A DNA stretch of 64,000 bases from Clostridia bacterium (lineage in GTDB: Bacteria > Bacillota > Clostridia > Christensenellales > Borkfalkiaceae), in the NCBI GenBank assembly GCA_017457215.1, contig JAFTHU010000001.1, positions 85,563-149,562 of the forward strand, given 5' to 3'. A program made the translations under genes and the position numbers. This document shows positions 33,487 to 41,134 of the stretch, piece by piece. Each line of letters opens with the position of its first letter. Position 1 is the first letter of the stretch. The notes under the pieces are model-generated. The model saw nothing but the letters and a program-made list of their open reading frames with translations. It did no database searches and was not told the DNA's origin.

Positions 33487-34446
33487 TCATTTCTCCTTGG
33501 TTTCTTTTGACTTTTCCGTCTTTTCTTTGTAATTTTCGGGATAAATCGAACACATCATATTCCATTTATCCAACTCGGGCTCTTCATCCTTTCTGTCTGC
33601 GATATACTTCACGATACCGTACGGTTCTCCCTTTACCGAGCCAATCCATACGCCCTCTTTTTTCCTGTTGGCATACAGTAAATAGACCAATAAACTTAAC
33701 CCCACAATCAACATTGTCAAGGAGAGCACCAACGACCAAGGCACGCCGCCGCCGCTTAAGATATATTGGGAATCCCGCAAAGGTTCCATAATCGAACGAG
33801 TTCCACCGTAAACGATAAAATAACACGCAACGTTGATGCCGTTCGGTTTTTTGCCGTTCTTCCAAGCGTTGATAAACATCAAAATCGCCGCCGTCAACGT
33901 AACGAAACTCTCATAGAAGAAAAATGCATAATGCCAAGTGCCCGTCTTTTCGATATATACCGCAAAGGGAAAAAATTGCAACGCCTCGCTGGTAACCTGC
34001 GCCCCGTATACTTCTTGGTTTACGAAATTGCCCCATCTGCCAATCGATTGCGCCAAAAGCAATCCGACCACCACACAATCGCCCACACGGAGAAAGTTAA
34101 CTTTCTTTACGGCGCAGATTACAGCGACGCTTGCCGCCCCGCCGATAATGCCGCCCACGATAGAAAGTCCGCCCCTTCGAATGGAACTCCATTGAAACCA
34201 TTCGGAAATGGGCAATCCGTCGGTAATACAGTAAAAGAGTCTGGTCGTTATCACCGCTATCGGCAAGCCAATTACAAAAAAGGTTAAAAATAAATCGGGG
34301 GACATGTTTCTGCGGCGAAAGAGCAACGTGATTACGAAAAACGCCGCAATCATACCGCACACAATAATCAATGCGTAGGCATGAATTTCCGCCCCCAAGA
34401 TTTTAACGGTAGGGTCTAATGGCCATAAAAGATTGGAAAAATTCAT
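33487..34446 (-). CDS. lgt: prolipoprotein diacylglyceryl transferase
   Basis: A 319-residue integral membrane enzyme that adds diacylglycerol from phosphatidylglycerol to the lipobox cysteine. The signature GRWGNFVNQEVYG (R137) is intact, as are HAYALI near residue 22 and RGGLSIVGGIIGG near 91. A hydrophilic C-terminal tail of about 50 residues is longer than usual. First gene of an eight-gene operon. AAGGAG precedes the ATG, and the mRNA leader is about 105 nt. Confidence 0.95.
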   Translation of the reverse strand: MNFSNLLWPLDPTVKILGAEIHAYALIIVCGMIAAFFVITLLFRRRNMSPDLFLTFFVIGLPIAVITTRLFYCITDGLPISEWFQWSSIRRGGLSIVGGIIGGAASVAVICAVKKVNFLRVGDCVVVGLLLAQSIGRWGNFVNQEVYGAQVTSEALQFFPFAVYIEKTGTWHYAFFFYESFVTLTAAILMFINAWKNGKKPNGINVACYFIVYGGTRSIMEPLRDSQYILSGGGVPWSLVLSLTMLIVGLSLLVYLLYANRKKEGVWIGSVKGEPYGIVKYIADRKDEEPELDKWNMMCSIYPENYKEKTEKSKETKEK

Positions 34447-34558
34447 TTTTTCTCCTTGTTTTTCTTTTAAATATCCTATGGATGTTTTCTGTTTTCTTGT
34501 TCGTATCTTGGCAAAATCTATAAAATCTTACAAGGTAAACCCGCCCATAGTATTTATT

Positions 34559-34587
34559 ATTATAGCATAATAATAAAAAACCGTCAA
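34559..34587 (-). promoter_or_regulatory. predicted promoter of the lgt operon
   Basis: TTGACG (34582-34587), a 17-bp spacer ending TGC (extended -10) and TATAAT (34559-34564). The -35 lies inside the folT terminator's 3' arm. Confidence 0.8.
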
Positions 34588-34607
34588 GCAATGCCTAACG
34601 GTTTTAA
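34575..34607 (-). terminator. intrinsic terminator of folT, overlapping the lgt promoter
   Basis: AAAACCGT pairs with ACGGTTTT around an inner AGGC...GCTT element, then TTTTTATT on the minus strand. The 3' arm doubles as the lgt -35 box. Confidence 0.65.
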
Positions 34608-34650
34608 AAATTTTTCTTTTTTTGCGTACGCTTCTTCCAACACGCGGATT

Positions 34651-35244
34651 TTAGCGGATATACAACTTTAACGGCTTGATTTTATTTAGCGCAGGCACGG
34701 CGATAAACAGCAATACGTAGTTGACGAGGCTGTTCCAAATTTGCCCTTGGACAAATAAACGGCTGACCAAATACGTCCAATAATCCACTTTAGAATACAA
34801 CAACCAAAACGCCGTAGTATTAATCGCCACCGTACAAAGTAAAAAAGTCAAAACGCAGACAAGCGATAATTTTACGTATAAAAACGCGCCGCTTTTGCTA
34901 CGCAAACCACCCACAATTAATCCCGATAAAAAGGCAATCGCACCAAGAGAAAGCCCTATCCACGGCAAATAGGCAAACCCGCTGGAATTATATAAAAATC
35001 CAACCAAATCCCCCAAAAAGCCAGCGGCAAACCCAAACACGGGTCCTATTAAAATCCCCGCGATTGCCGAAACGAAAATCGTTAAGGAAAACTGTGTTTC
35101 CGCCAATTTAAACTCGAACATATTCGCCACCACGACAATCGCAGTGATTACGGCGATATACGCGATTTTTCGGCTGGCATTTTTTTCCGCCAGTGCGCCA
35201 AATAGTACCTTTTGCCAACAATTCTTTGCCTTTGTTTCGGACAT
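34651..35244 (-). CDS. folT: folate-family ECF transporter S component
   Basis: A 197-residue substrate-binding membrane subunit of an energy-coupling factor transporter, with about six helices. The N-terminal helix carries KIAYIAVITAIVVVAN, and the Ala/Gly-rich IAGILIGPVFGFAAGFLGDLVGF segment is typical of the FolT group. The THF riboswitch directly upstream independently supports folate as substrate. The ATP-binding and EcfT subunits are not in the window and would be supplied from elsewhere (group II ECF). GGGAGG, the ribosome binding site, lies in the riboswitch expression platform. Confidence 0.9.
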   Translation of the reverse strand: MSETKAKNCWQKVLFGALAEKNASRKIAYIAVITAIVVVANMFEFKLAETQFSLTIFVSAIAGILIGPVFGFAAGFLGDLVGFLYNSSGFAYLPWIGLSLGAIAFLSGLIVGGLRSKSGAFLYVKLSLVCVLTFLLCTVAINTTAFWLLYSKVDYWTYLVSRLFVQGQIWNSLVNYVLLFIAVPALNKIKPLKLYIR

Positions 35245-35250
35245 AATAAA

Positions 35251-35433
35251 AACCTCCCGTTGAGAGGTCCGCAGATGGTATTTACAGTAACCGTTTTTTG
35301 CGTTTCATCACATACATGGGTACTGCTTTTCGTAGCGGACGCGCCCCGACACCGCAGAAAACCGCACACGTTTTTCTTTCGTTTACCGACAACGTCCCGT
35401 TCGATAACACTTTACGCGTCAAAGGCTACTCTT
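35251..35433 (-). promoter_or_regulatory. tetrahydrofolate (THF) riboswitch upstream of folT
   Basis: The aptamer (35433 down to 35331) has the conserved elements AGAGTAG, CGCGTAAAGTGT, GAACGGGACGTTGTC, AAACGAAAG and the closing GTCCGCTAC, matching the THF-I consensus closely. The expression platform ends in a hairpin ACCTCTC-AAC-GGGAGGT (35252-35268) that buries the folT Shine-Dalgarno and is followed by TTTTTATT, so it may block both translation and elongation when folate is bound. Confidence 0.9.
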
Positions 35434-35446
35434 ACTTTCTGCTTTT

Positions 35447-35475
35447 ATTATACCGCGATATAAAAGAAAAAGCAA
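35447..35475 (-). promoter_or_regulatory. predicted promoter of the folT riboswitch transcript
   Basis: TTGCTT (35470-35475), a 17-bp spacer and TATAAT (35447-35452). +1 falls a few bases before the aptamer. Confidence 0.75.
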
Positions 35476-35529
35476 GCGTTTGCATTGTCCCGCACGAATA
35501 TTTTTCTCTTGTAAACGCAAAATATCTGT

Positions 35530-36216
35530 ATGGGTTTGATTTTTATTAGAACGACGATTATTTTTATTGCACTCCTTGCCATTATGCGGTTTATGGGAAA
35601 ACGGCAAATCGGTGAAATGCAACCGTACGAGTTGGTAATCACCCTTATCATCTCCGAACTTGCCTGCATCCCCATGGCAGACAACTCTATTCCCCTTTTG
35701 TACGGCGTTATCGCGATTTTAACTGTATTTTTATTACATCAAATCGTCTGTATTATCGATTTAAAATTCACGGCGTTAAAACCCGTCATCAGCGGTTCGC
35801 CCAGCATCGTACTCAATAAAAACGGCATTGACGATTCGCAGTTAAAGAAAAACAACCTCAACGTTTCCGACCTTATCGAAAGTTTACGAATCGAGGGATA
35901 TTTCGCACTGGATGCCATTGAATACGCTCTGTACGAATCAGAGGGCGCTTTTTCCGCACTTCCGAAAAAGAATTTTGAGCAGTTACAAACCTCTCTGCCA
36001 ATCATCCTTGCCAGCGAGGGGAAATTCGACCAAAAAAACGTCGCACGGACGGGACGTGATTTGAATTATTATCAAAACATCTTAAAAGAACACGGTTGCA
36101 AGAGCGAGAAAAAAATTCTTATTTTTACCGTTGACGGCAACGGTAAAGCCTATTTTCAAGAAAAGGGAAAACGTTACAAAGTGATTGACCTCGGTTGGAA
36201 AAACACCCTGTGGTAA
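35530..36216 (+). CDS. DUF421 membrane protein (YetF/YkjA type)
   Basis: A 228-residue protein with three N-terminal membrane helices and a cytosolic DUF421 domain. The conserved opening MRFMGKRQIGEMQPYELVITL and the SLRIEGYFALDAIEYALYESEG block define the family. The function is unknown; homologues in Bacillus affect spore or envelope properties. No clear Shine-Dalgarno precedes the ATG, although homologues begin here. The next gene (10-nt gap) encodes DUF4363, its frequent partner, so the two likely form a membrane complex. Confidence 0.85.
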   Translation: MGLIFIRTTIIFIALLAIMRFMGKRQIGEMQPYELVITLIISELACIPMADNSIPLLYGVIAILTVFLLHQIVCIIDLKFTALKPVISGSPSIVLNKNGIDDSQLKKNNLNVSDLIESLRIEGYFALDAIEYALYESEGAFSALPKKNFEQLQTSLPIILASEGKFDQKNVARTGRDLNYYQNILKEHGCKSEKKILIFTVDGNGKAYFQEKGKRYKVIDLGWKNTLW

Positions 36217-36226
36217 GGAGATTTAT

Positions 36227-36604
36227 ATGATACGGACAATAGCAAGTATTTTTATAACACTCGGTTTAATCCTCGGCATTTCCGTTTACGAAACCAAGCA
36301 AGTAAGCAAAACGTTCCGCGAACTAAAACACTCTTTTGAAACGTTGCAAGAAAAAACGGAACTGAATACCGTAACCTACGACGACGGCGTTGCGGTGCGT
36401 ACTTTTTGGGATAAGAAAAAGGAAACGTTGCATTTTTGGTTACCGCACGGGGCGTTGCAGGAAATTGATTTTCAATTAAACGAAGCCATCGGTTTTTTAT
36501 CTATCGACGACGCCGAGGGCGCTCTGCCGAAAATCGAAGTCCTTGTCGGTTTAACCGACGCCATTCCGCACTCTTATAACTTTGGTATGAAGAATATTTT
36601 TTAA
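36227..36604 (+). CDS. DUF4363 family protein
   Basis: A 125-residue protein with an N-terminal membrane anchor (residues 3-20) and an extracytoplasmic helical domain containing FWDKKKETLHFWLPHGALQEID, typical of DUF4363. The start at 36227 was selected for its AAGGAG site; the frame starting at 36185 overlaps the preceding gene. It is cotranscribed with the DUF421 gene and ends at a shared terminator. Confidence 0.85.
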   Translation: MIRTIASIFITLGLILGISVYETKQVSKTFRELKHSFETLQEKTELNTVTYDDGVAVRTFWDKKKETLHFWLPHGALQEIDFQLNEAIGFLSIDDAEGALPKIEVLVGLTDAIPHSYNFGMKNIF

Positions 36605-36610
36605 ATCAAA

Positions 36611-36645
36611 AAGGCACTCGTTTCGTACACGGGTGCCTTGTTTTG
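36611..36645. terminator. bidirectional terminator
   Basis: AAGGCACTCG / CGGGTGCCTT hairpin followed by GTTTTGT (+) and by TTTTTG (-), between converging genes ending at 36604 and 36661. Confidence 0.75.
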
Positions 36646-36660
36646 TACTTTTATATAATT

Positions 36661-37014
36661 TTACGCCAAACCGTAAGCGTGGATTATACGTACGGTTGCT
36701 TCAAAAATATTGCGTACGAATTTTTTTACAGCAACGAACGTCGCCATATCTTTTGCTCCCTTATCGTTGCTTTGTATCATTGCCACTGCCGCGTTAAAAT
36801 TTTTGCAAATCGTTTGCATGTCCTCTTCGATTGCCGTATACGCGTCTTCCGTACCCACACGCTGAATCGCATACATTTCTTCCACCGATTTATTCATAGG
36901 CGCAAGTAAACTGTCGTCGCTCGTCTGCATATACGCCGCCGATTGATGATTTAAATCCGCAAGAAGCTGTATAAAGCGTTGCAGTTGCAAATTTCCTTCC
37001 AATTCCGTCGCCAT
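36661..37014 (-). CDS. hypothetical helical protein
   Basis: A 117-residue, mostly alpha-helical soluble protein, no family recognised. Acidic N-terminal two thirds; the C-terminus FVAVKKFVRNIFEATVRI is basic and amphipathic. Its ATG overlaps the stop of the UDPGP pyrophosphorylase gene by one base (TAATG), so translation is coupled and a functional link to nucleotide-sugar synthesis is possible but unproven. Confidence 0.7.
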   Translation of the reverse strand: MATELEGNLQLQRFIQLLADLNHQSAAYMQTSDDSLLAPMNKSVEEMYAIQRVGTEDAYTAIEEDMQTICKNFNAAVAMIQSNDKGAKDMATFVAVKKFVRNIFEATVRIIHAYGLA

Positions 37015-38243
37015 TAAAGTTCCACTCCGTTCTTTTTCAAAAGTTCGCGTGCAGATTCTACGCTGTCCACGCCCGTCTTGTTTTTAATGGGTGCAAATTC
37101 TTTTTCACGCACAACTTCGTAGGGCAACACACTACCCATGAGCTTGATAAGGTCTACGGCAAGCGCTTCAAATTTTTTACCGTTTTCCTTTTCGGGTTTT
37201 CTCGTTACGCCGTCTTCACAAAGACATTCAATCTTCTTTTCTACGATGTGCACGGGGATTTTTTTACCCTCAACCTCTTCCAATTTGGAAAGACGGAAAA
37301 GATAGTTCATAATAACACCGTAGCTGTAAACGAGGTCGCCGTTTTCATCACGTTGATTTGCCATTTCGTTGGTGAGCTCGTAGTATTCGATAATATCGGG
37401 CTTATCGCCGTCCATACAGAGAACGCCTACTTTTTCCTCGGGAATAGTCTTAAAAATCGCTTTCGCGCCGCAATTTACTTCACTGACAATCGTCGCACCG
37501 ATAAACACGGGGTCGGCAATACGCTGCAATACGTTATCCACTGCGTAAATATTCAGCCACTCTACGCCGCGATTATGCAAATCGTCCACAAGCCCCGCTT
37601 TTTTCAAGGAAGAGAACCAACCGCCGTTGCCGTTTGGCGAAAGCGCAGGCAAATCTTTCCGTTCCAAAATAATTTTCCCATCGTAATCCACTGCGGGCGC
37701 CATTTCCTGTTTAAAGAATTTCACGTCCTTTTCGTCATAACCAAAATATCCGTGTTCTTTCCAAAACGAAGTAGTCTGTTCGTGATTTTTATCACTTGTC
37801 ATAATATACAAAGGCACAACGACGCCGCATTTTTTCGTAACGTCCTGCAAATTACGCATCTGTTGTTCGAAAATGTACAAAGGTTTGGTAATACCAATAT
37901 CGTACGCGCCTTTCGGTCCGTCTACCCCCAAACGCGTTCCCATACCGCCCGCAAGCAATACAGCCGCTACTTTCCCTGCACGAATCGCCTCTACGCCGAT
38001 ACTTTCAAATTCAGGTTTTCTTCTCTCGATTTCCGCATAGCGCAAACCGCTAATGGGACGAATGTCCCGATCCTTACCCGTCATATCCACGGGATTGGCA
38101 AGAGCATCCTCAAATTCCCAATTAATCGCCGCAATCGCGTCAAGCAAAGTCTTTTTCTGCGCTTCCGTCAACTCTTCATAATAAGCCAAAAGTTGCATTT
38201 GCCCCTTTTCTTCCAATAATGCTTTCGCCTGTTCGTAAGTCAT
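37014..38243 (-). CDS. UDPGP-family UTP-sugar-1-phosphate uridylyltransferase (UAP1-like)
   Basis: A 409-residue nucleotidyltransferase of the UDPGP/UAP1 family, making UDP-GlcNAc or another UDP-sugar from UTP and a sugar-1-phosphate. The nucleotide loop LLAGGMGTRLGVDGPKGAYDIG lies near residue 95, and PLYIMTSDKNHEQT, SPNGNGGWF and IYAVDNVLQRIADP follow, all typical of eukaryote-type UAP rather than bacterial GlmU or GalU. Such genes occur in scattered Clostridia and Bacteroidota, implying transfer. Sugar specificity cannot be told from sequence. Own promoter; AAAGGAG site. Confidence 0.88.
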   Translation of the reverse strand: MTYEQAKALLEEKGQMQLLAYYEELTEAQKKTLLDAIAAINWEFEDALANPVDMTGKDRDIRPISGLRYAEIERRKPEFESIGVEAIRAGKVAAVLLAGGMGTRLGVDGPKGAYDIGITKPLYIFEQQMRNLQDVTKKCGVVVPLYIMTSDKNHEQTTSFWKEHGYFGYDEKDVKFFKQEMAPAVDYDGKIILERKDLPALSPNGNGGWFSSLKKAGLVDDLHNRGVEWLNIYAVDNVLQRIADPVFIGATIVSEVNCGAKAIFKTIPEEKVGVLCMDGDKPDIIEYYELTNEMANQRDENGDLVYSYGVIMNYLFRLSKLEEVEGKKIPVHIVEKKIECLCEDGVTRKPEKENGKKFEALAVDLIKLMGSVLPYEVVREKEFAPIKNKTGVDSVESARELLKKNGVEL

Positions 38244-38270
38244 AAACTCCGCTCCTTTATTTTTTATTTT

Positions 38271-38299
38271 ATTGTACCAAATCCCATAAAATAATGCAA
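38271..38299 (-). promoter_or_regulatory. predicted promoter of the UDPGP gene
   Basis: TTGCAT (38294-38299), a 17-bp spacer and TACAAT (38271-38276). Confidence 0.65.
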
Positions 38300-38375
38300 C
38301 ACTTTTTAAAAAATTTTTACAAGCAATTCTTTCGGGTTTTTTTCTTATTCTTTCCGTAAAAAATCCCTCATTCCC

Positions 38376-38404
38376 TTTACAAATCCAAAAAACTGTGCTA
38401 TACT
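38376..38404 (+). promoter_or_regulatory. promoter abutting the HIRAN-like gene start
   Basis: TTTACA (38376-38381), a 17-bp spacer with TGC (extended -10) and TATACT (38399-38404). The ATG is 8 nt after the -10. Confidence 0.75.
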
Positions 38405-38411
38405 TTATGTT

Positions 38412-38825
38412 ATGGGACTGAAAAAATATTTTAAAAATCTATTTTTCAATCGGCGATTAAAAAAGAGCGGTCTATCCTTTCCTATTCGCTGCAAGATCAA
38501 CGGAGTCGCTTCCGTAGATCGGCAGGGAGCTTTGGCGCAATCCAAGGAAAACGACGAACTGCAAATCGTTCACACGCCGCTGAAGAAATACCCGCACAAC
38601 GCATACGTGTACAGCATTACGCTCAACCGTGTGTTGGGATATATCGATAAAGAACTCGCCCAAAAATTGCTTTACGTCTTTGGCGAAGGTTTTTGTTTAG
38701 ACGGTGAAATCCGTGCTTTACTCGGCGGCAAACCCGAATTTGATTACACGGGGTGTTCCATCCACATCTACGACAGCAAAGAAATGCTGAAAGATTTAGA
38801 CGATTTCTCTCATTTACGCAGTTAA
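38412..38825 (+). CDS. small HIRAN-like domain protein
   Basis: A 137-residue protein. Residues about 25-120 resemble a HIRAN domain: FPIRCKINGVASVDRQGAL, ELQIVHTPLKKYPHNAYVY, VLGYIDKELAQKLL. HIRAN domains bind DNA 3' ends or act in damage-related contexts. The N-terminus is strongly basic (KKYFKNLFFNRRLKK). There is no Shine-Dalgarno, and the ATG is at the expected transcription start. It stands alone between a promoter and a terminator. Confidence 0.62.
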   Translation: MGLKKYFKNLFFNRRLKKSGLSFPIRCKINGVASVDRQGALAQSKENDELQIVHTPLKKYPHNAYVYSITLNRVLGYIDKELAQKLLYVFGEGFCLDGEIRALLGGKPEFDYTGCSIHIYDSKEMLKDLDDFSHLRS

Positions 38826-38827
38826 AA

Positions 38828-38851
38828 AAAAGGACTCAACGGAGTCCTTTT
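38828..38851. terminator. bidirectional terminator overlapping a stop codon
   Basis: AAAAGGACTC-AACG-GAGTCCTTTT with flanking A and T runs. The TGA of the minus-strand S-component gene (38836) lies in its stem. Confidence 0.8.
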
Positions 38852-39423
38852 TTAATTTGTTTAAATACTCTTTGCAAAGGATAAAACAGTACGCTTACCG
38901 TTACCGCCGTGCAGACGACCTGCGGTATCATAAAAGAAAGGGACGCGTAAAAATACACCCGCCACGCTTTATGCGAAAAGGCGTAAAACCACGGGGTAAT
39001 TACGTTGTCCAACATCGTAAAACCCACGGTGCAAAGACAAGCAACCGCCGTTAGCCACCAAAGGGCATGCAAGGGCTTTTTTACCACTCGTCCCAAAGCT
39101 CCGAAAATACACGCCAACACGTTGTAATAAGTCAAATATAGAATAAGCACGGTGGGAAAAAAACCAAAAATCAACTGCCGTAACAACGCAAACGCCGTTG
39201 CGGCAAACATTCCGCGCACCAATCCAAACACAAATGCGTAAACAATGAATAACAACGTTACGATTTCCACACCGGGAATGACGGCAAGCAATACCTGCCC
39301 GACGATAACAAGAGCAACAAACACGGCAAGATAAGCGCATTCTTTCGCCGAATTCAACCATACAGCGCGGTAACGTATCTCATTTTTTCTTTCTTGCGCT
39401 AAACACGCCGTTTGCCCTTTCAT
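38836..39423 (-). CDS. ECF transporter S component, substrate uncertain (cobalamin suspected)
   Basis: A 195-residue membrane protein with about six helices. KECAYLAVFVALVIVGQ at the N-terminus and the long Gly/Ala helices fit an ECF vitamin-uptake S subunit. The upstream gene encodes a DUF4430 (transcobalamin C-terminal-like) lipoprotein; that pairing is seen in cobalamin-type uptake loci, so B12 is a reasonable guess. No cobalamin riboswitch is visible upstream. The energising EcfA/T subunits are absent from the window. Confidence 0.78.
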   Translation of the reverse strand: MKGQTACLAQERKNEIRYRAVWLNSAKECAYLAVFVALVIVGQVLLAVIPGVEIVTLLFIVYAFVFGLVRGMFAATAFALLRQLIFGFFPTVLILYLTYYNVLACIFGALGRVVKKPLHALWWLTAVACLCTVGFTMLDNVITPWFYAFSHKAWRVYFYASLSFMIPQVVCTAVTVSVLFYPLQRVFKQIKKGLR

Positions 39424-39457
39424 CGCATACCTGCCCTATGCTTTTTATAAAATACCG

Positions 39458-39880
39458 TTAAAACGTTTGATACAGCCAAATATAAAGTTCCCCTTCGGAA
39501 ACAATCAAATCTTCCGCACCGACCATTGCGCTGCCCAACGTCTGCCCTTCGTATTCCAACGTGCCCCACGCCGAATTTGCCATTTCGCCGTCGGAAGTAT
39601 ACAACATCCAACACGCGCTGTAATCCGCTGCATTTTCCACGCCGTTCAAAGAAGTTATCATCCCTTCGGAAACGGTAAACGACAGCTTATCCTTTTCCTC
39701 AAGTTCTTCCATCGCGTCCATCAATACAGCGTCGCCAATCGTCTTATCAATGCGAATTACAATCCGCGTATCCGTTGCCGAAAGAACGGTGGCATTTGCC
39801 TCCCCCTCTTTTTTGCATCCTGCAAAACAAAAACACACGGAAATCAGCATTACGCAAAGAAGCGTCCAAAATTTTTTCAT
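39458..39880 (-). CDS. DUF4430 domain lipoprotein
   Basis: A 140-residue predicted lipoprotein. The signal peptide ends in the lipobox CFAGC near residue 21. The rest matches the DUF4430/transcobalamin-like C-terminal domain (DAMEELEEKDKLSFTV, ACWMLYTSDGE, YIWLYQTF). Probably an extracellular ligand-binding partner for the S component encoded 34 nt downstream. The start at 39880 follows AGGAGG; the frame beginning 39922 lies upstream of that site. Probably read through from degV. Confidence 0.8.
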   Translation of the reverse strand: MKKFWTLLCVMLISVCFCFAGCKKEGEANATVLSATDTRIVIRIDKTIGDAVLMDAMEELEEKDKLSFTVSEGMITSLNGVENAADYSACWMLYTSDGEMANSAWGTLEYEGQTLGSAMVGAEDLIVSEGELYIWLYQTF

Positions 39881-39956
39881 AATTTCTCCTCCTAAAAGCA
39901 TTAATCTAACTGTATGCATCAAACACCCGTTCTATTCCCTTGACATAGGGAGTTCA

Positions 39957-40871
39957 TTAATACAGAGCGTCGATAAGTTCTTTTCTCGTTTTCGTTGAAA
40001 CCCAACAACAGGACACCGAGCCCGGCCCGACGTGCGAACCGATGACGGGACCCATGATCGTAATTTCGGGTTTTATACCTATCCGTTCTTCCACCAACGC
40101 CGCCAATTCCGCCGCGCCCTTTTCGTTGTTGGTATGCACGACCACGATAAACGTTTTTTCGTCGATTTTTTCCACGGGCGCAACGTTCAAATGGTCTATC
40201 ACTCGCGAAAACGCTTTTTTCATACCCTTACATTTTTCCAACACTTTCAGTTTCCCTTCCGTGTCAAAAGAAAGCATAGGTTTGATATTGAGCATCGTAC
40301 CGAACGCCGCCGACATTGCCGACACACGCCCGCCCTTTTTCAAATAAAACAAATCGTTGGGGATAACGCTGTGCTGTACGTGATGGCGCATTTCCATCAA
40401 ATAATCGTACGTTTCTTTCGCAGTCATTCCCTTATCGCGGCAATCTGCCGCCAAAGTAACCAACAGCCCTTGCCCAACCGTAGCCGAAAGCGGGTCTACT
40501 GCATATACGTTGAAATCGGGATATTTCGCTTTCATATCCGCCGCCGCTTGTTGGGTGATGGTAATGGTATTGGCAAGCCCCGACGAAATCATAAAATGCA
40601 CTACTTCCTTAACCCCCGCTTCCGCAAGTTTGATGAAATGCCGCATATGTGCGTCGTAATTGAGTTTTGCCGTACGAGGGAAATATCCCTCCGAAACCTT
40701 TTCGTAAAAATTCACGTATTCTTCGTCTTTGGTAAAATTATCAAAATATTCTTCGATTGCCCCATCCTTTTCCATCGTGAACGTGAGCGGCACAAACCAA
40801 ATCCCGCGCTCTTGCACGTAGTCGTGTTTCAAATCACAAGTAGAATCGGTGGAAACTGCAAACAACGCCAT
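39957..40871 (-). CDS. DegV-family fatty-acid-binding protein
   Basis: A 304-residue two-domain DegV/FakB-type protein, expected to bind a fatty acid and present it to a FakA kinase. Family marks are STDSTCDL at residue 7, ISSGLANT near 100, DPLSATVGQGLLV, RVSAMSAAFGTMLNIKPML and the C-terminal GPVIGSHVGPGSV. No FakA is nearby. The start follows AGGAG, and a strong promoter lies 40 nt upstream. The DUF4430 gene 76 nt downstream is probably in the same transcript. Confidence 0.93.
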   Translation of the reverse strand: MALFAVSTDSTCDLKHDYVQERGIWFVPLTFTMEKDGAIEEYFDNFTKDEEYVNFYEKVSEGYFPRTAKLNYDAHMRHFIKLAEAGVKEVVHFMISSGLANTITITQQAAADMKAKYPDFNVYAVDPLSATVGQGLLVTLAADCRDKGMTAKETYDYLMEMRHHVQHSVIPNDLFYLKKGGRVSAMSAAFGTMLNIKPMLSFDTEGKLKVLEKCKGMKKAFSRVIDHLNVAPVEKIDEKTFIVVVHTNNEKGAAELAALVEERIGIKPEITIMGPVIGSHVGPGSVSCCWVSTKTRKELIDALY

Positions 40872-40908
40872 TATTTCATCTCCTTTTTCTCTCTATTTTT
40901 CAACTTAT

Positions 40909-40938
40909 ATTATAACATAATAAAAAGCAGTATGTCAA
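40909..40938 (-). promoter_or_regulatory. predicted promoter of degV
   Basis: TTGACA (40933-40938), an 18-bp spacer and TATAAT (40909-40914). Confidence 0.8.
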
Positions 40939-41050
40939 TATTTTATCAGAATTTTTTTCAGGAAATGTCATTGTTTTATATGACAAAATATTAAATAGAA
41001 AATCTTTCGTTGGCAAACGTAAAAAAATGCGTTTTTTTTCCTCAAAAGAC

Positions 41051-41079
41051 TTGAAAATTTCGTATAAAAACGCTATAAT
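41051..41079 (+). promoter_or_regulatory. predicted promoter of the phosphohexomutase gene
   Basis: TTGAAA (41051-41056), a 17-bp spacer and TATAAT (41074-41079). A TTTGTCC-TGAC-GGACAAA hairpin (41093-41110) sits near the 5' end of the transcript. Confidence 0.7.
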
Positions 41080-41134
41080 GAATAAGTAAAGTTTTGTCCT
41101 GACGGACAAAGCAAAAAAACAGGCGAGAAATTTT

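Noticed and set aside
37248..38219. 323-residue + strand ORF antisense to the UDPGP gene
   Set aside because: Shadow of a conserved coding frame; composition is His/Phe/Arg-rich and no start signal is present.
40032..40994. 320-residue + strand ORF antisense to degV
   Set aside because: DegV motifs are complete on the other strand, and this frame has no binding site or recognisable domain.
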